DNA of 64,000 nt from Pseudisothecium myosuroides (Eukaryota; Streptophyta; Bryopsida; Hypnales; Lembophyllaceae). Below the pieces are notes generated by a model that was not told the DNA's origin, did not search any database, and saw nothing but the letters and a program-made list of their open reading frames with translations. Position 1 is the first letter of the stretch. Every line of letters starts with the position of its first letter. The translations under genes and the position numbers were made by a program. Where the stretch lies: contig OX637295.1 of the NCBI GenBank assembly GCA_951799445.1, forward strand, positions 1,736,001-1,800,000, given 5' to 3'. Below are positions 61,984 through 64,000 of the stretch, piece by piece.

Positions 61984-62401
61984 GTGTGTGTGTGTGTGTG
62001 TGTTTGATGTGTTTCAAAATGCAAGCAAAAAGAAGCGCACTTTGTGGACTTCCACACGACATACAATTAATTATTTTTAGAATTCTTTTGAACAATAGAG
62101 CTCTACAAGTCTATTAAAAGACCATCCCCTTCAAATTTCAAATCAAAATTCATTTTTTTGGGTACTAAATAGTTCTAAAAACCTCCAAATAGGCAAGTGT
62201 GACATATTATCAGGGGCTGTTTTTAAATGGTAAAACATTTTTTTTAAATTCCGAAAAATTATACAAGGTGTATAATAATCATCAATACCTTGTGTATAAA
62301 TTTTGAATCATTTAGAGCAAGATTGCAAAAGTTATAGCCGAAAAACTAATCAACATGCATCATGCGACAGAAAATAGTACAAGTGTTTTGTGCAATGACC
62401 C
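61612..62401. mobile_element. Family M4 non-autonomous DNA transposon, copy C
   Basis: A 790-bp unit begins AGGTGATTGCATGAAACACTT and ends AAGTGTTTTGTGCAATGACCC, flanked by the direct 4-bp repeat CATT (61608-61611 and 62402-62405). It aligns with copy B along its full length. The extra length is due to a compound (AT)n(GT)n tract (about 61928-62003) that copy B lacks. No transposase frame. Confidence 0.88.
61928..62003. repeat. Compound microsatellite (AT)n(GT)n
   Basis: About 26 AT repeats followed by about 10 GT repeats, expanded inside an M4 element; the corresponding site in copy B (about 32660-32690) has no such tract. Confidence 0.95.
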
Positions 62402-62405
62402 CATT

Positions 62406-64000
62406 GGAGAATTGTAATGCCCTACATCTCCAAATGGTCCTTGGAATTGTTTCCATTTTGTAAGGTGTCATCAACTCTACCAAGTCATCTTCCTCTTCTT
62501 CTTTAGATGAGCTTGTTGTGAAGTATTGGTGAAGTATACACTTGGTCTTTGTAATCCAAATCTAGAACTATGAATACCATGCCATAACATTACCAATGAA
62601 GTTGAAAATAAATTTCATTACTACAATCAAAATCTTGAGCTGTTTTGTGAGCATGAGAAAAGCATAGGACAAACAAATTCTAAGCAGTTCATTTACTAGT
62701 ACTAAAACAAATTGAAAATTGGTCTTGATAGCAATAGATTTTGGACCACATTGCACTAATATTAATGGTATTTAAAATTGGCCATTCAAGAGTATTTGTT
62801 ACCTTGTTACAAAGCCTACTTATAGATGATGCTATCCAACTTCCAATCAAATGTCTAGTTGCCACTTGGCATTCATCACATTCTTAGAGTTGTGGACAAT
62901 TAGTGTTAGTACTCATAATCAATGTTGGCAATACTAAATATCATTATTAGAGTAGTAGAATGGAAAGATCAAAGCCATAACAAGGAAATCATCTACAAAA
63001 ATATGATTACTAGCAAATTCTATTAGTAGAATCCTCACAAATTTGGGAGTTTACTGATTTAGAGTCGTGTATTTGATTGTAACCACATACAAACACAAGG
63101 GCTAGTGCCCAGGAAACAATAGACTACCTCCAAGAAATTATAAATTACTTATAAAGATTTAACTTGATAATTTTGTAAATTTGAAATTGTACTAAATTTT
63201 AATATTTCAAATTTGTAAATATGAAATAGTTTTTAATTTTTAATTTAAAAATGAATGAATACATTTTTTCTATTGAATACTTTGCATTTGATCCAGCTAT
63301 TAATGATACCAAGGATCACATTGCAAACTTGATGAAGCCATAAAAATAGCATGTCTTGCATAGAGAGAAGTATTAGTGTCGTTAGTACATTCTAGTCCCA
63401 CTACTATGCTTGCTAAAATTAATGATTAGCTTAAAATAAAAAAATATGAAGTTTTAAAATCTTTATCTTCTAAAGACTCAAAATTTTCTAATTTTTAGTT
63501 TTAAAAACTTCTAAATTTGTATAATTATAATCAAATAAACTGATGAATTTGAAAACTTTCAAATGACAAATTCCTAATTTTCTAATTTTTAAACGATTTA
63601 ATTTGAAATTTAGTTAATTAATTAGTTATCTTCATTACATTTGTAAGTATATATTTGTTTAAATTTTATTTACTTTTAAGTTAAATAAATTGATAGTAGT
63701 TACTACTAAATTATTATTGTTTACAATACTTTGGACATTAAAAGTAGTTTTTAGGAAAATGAACAAACTTGACTAGTTGATTCAAATTATAAAGGTTATT
63801 TGGGTTTAATTATGGAAGTGATTGTATTGGAATTACTTCCATTCCTATACTTGGAGTTCCAATGTTTTGCATCTAAGAAGTCAATAATTTTAACAAATAT
63901 TAGATTAAATTTCTATAGTTGGTCCCTATTATTTTGCCTTTAGAAATGGAAGGATAACTAGCTAGCTTGATTGCATTACATTTGCTTTGTAACTTTCATC
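62406..64000. other. AT-rich intergenic DNA
   Basis: No gene, RNA or mobile element recognised up to the window end. Confidence 0.4.

Overview
The window reads as AT-rich, repeat-dense nuclear DNA of a plant (streptophyte). Three protein genes can be supported. Two are split by canonical GT-AG introns: an ERD2/KDEL receptor (minus strand, six coding exons) and an APD-type membrane-anchored RING E3 ligase (plus strand, ten coding exons). The third is an intronless plant-type rhomboid (minus strand). I cannot name the species. Three genes in 64 kb, together with Tc1-like, piggyBac-like and Helitron remnants, suggest a large genome, perhaps of a non-seed plant; this is inference.

Layout. 1-5.3 kb: AT-rich DNA with a 921-bp TTAA-flanked element. 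5.3-6.44 kb: the rhomboid, followed upstream by a tandemly duplicated leader or promoter (6.9-7.7 kb). 8-18 kb: repeats, minisatellites and remnants. 18.34-19.25 kb: a decayed Tc1-like DD34E transposase. 21.8-34.4 kb: mostly non-autonomous DNA transposons and noncoding sequence. 35.0-37.8 kb: ERD2. 38.7-42.9 kb: repeats and another non-autonomous element. 43.05-48.74 kb: a full-length, GC-rich piggyBac-like element whose transposase keeps its catalytic aspartates but is broken by frameshifts and a stop. 49.03-49.97 kb: a further TTAA-type element. 50.2-56.7 kb: the APD-like gene with a repetitive leader. 57.2-64 kb: a 222-bp TTAA element, a Helitron helicase remnant, an Emigrant/pogo-like MITE, and one more copy of the main new MITE family.

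The two main discoveries are these. (1) The rhomboid has an intact reading frame but has lost both catalytic residues (Ser to Gly in the GxSG motif, His to Asn in the last core helix) and two further conserved histidines, so it looks like a pseudoprotease. (2) Four copies of an undescribed-looking non-autonomous DNA transposon family, about 730-790 bp long, have related GGGTSATTGCAAGAA-type terminal inverted repeats, each flanked by a perfect 4-bp target duplication (TCCT, CAAA, TCTT, CATT). Alongside them is a piggyBac system: one long element plus two families of shorter TTAA-flanked derivatives, one copy of which shares the first 10 terminal bases of the long element.

The three host genes show no common pathway. 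The KDEL receptor works in Golgi-to-ER retrieval, and the other two are predicted endomembrane proteins.
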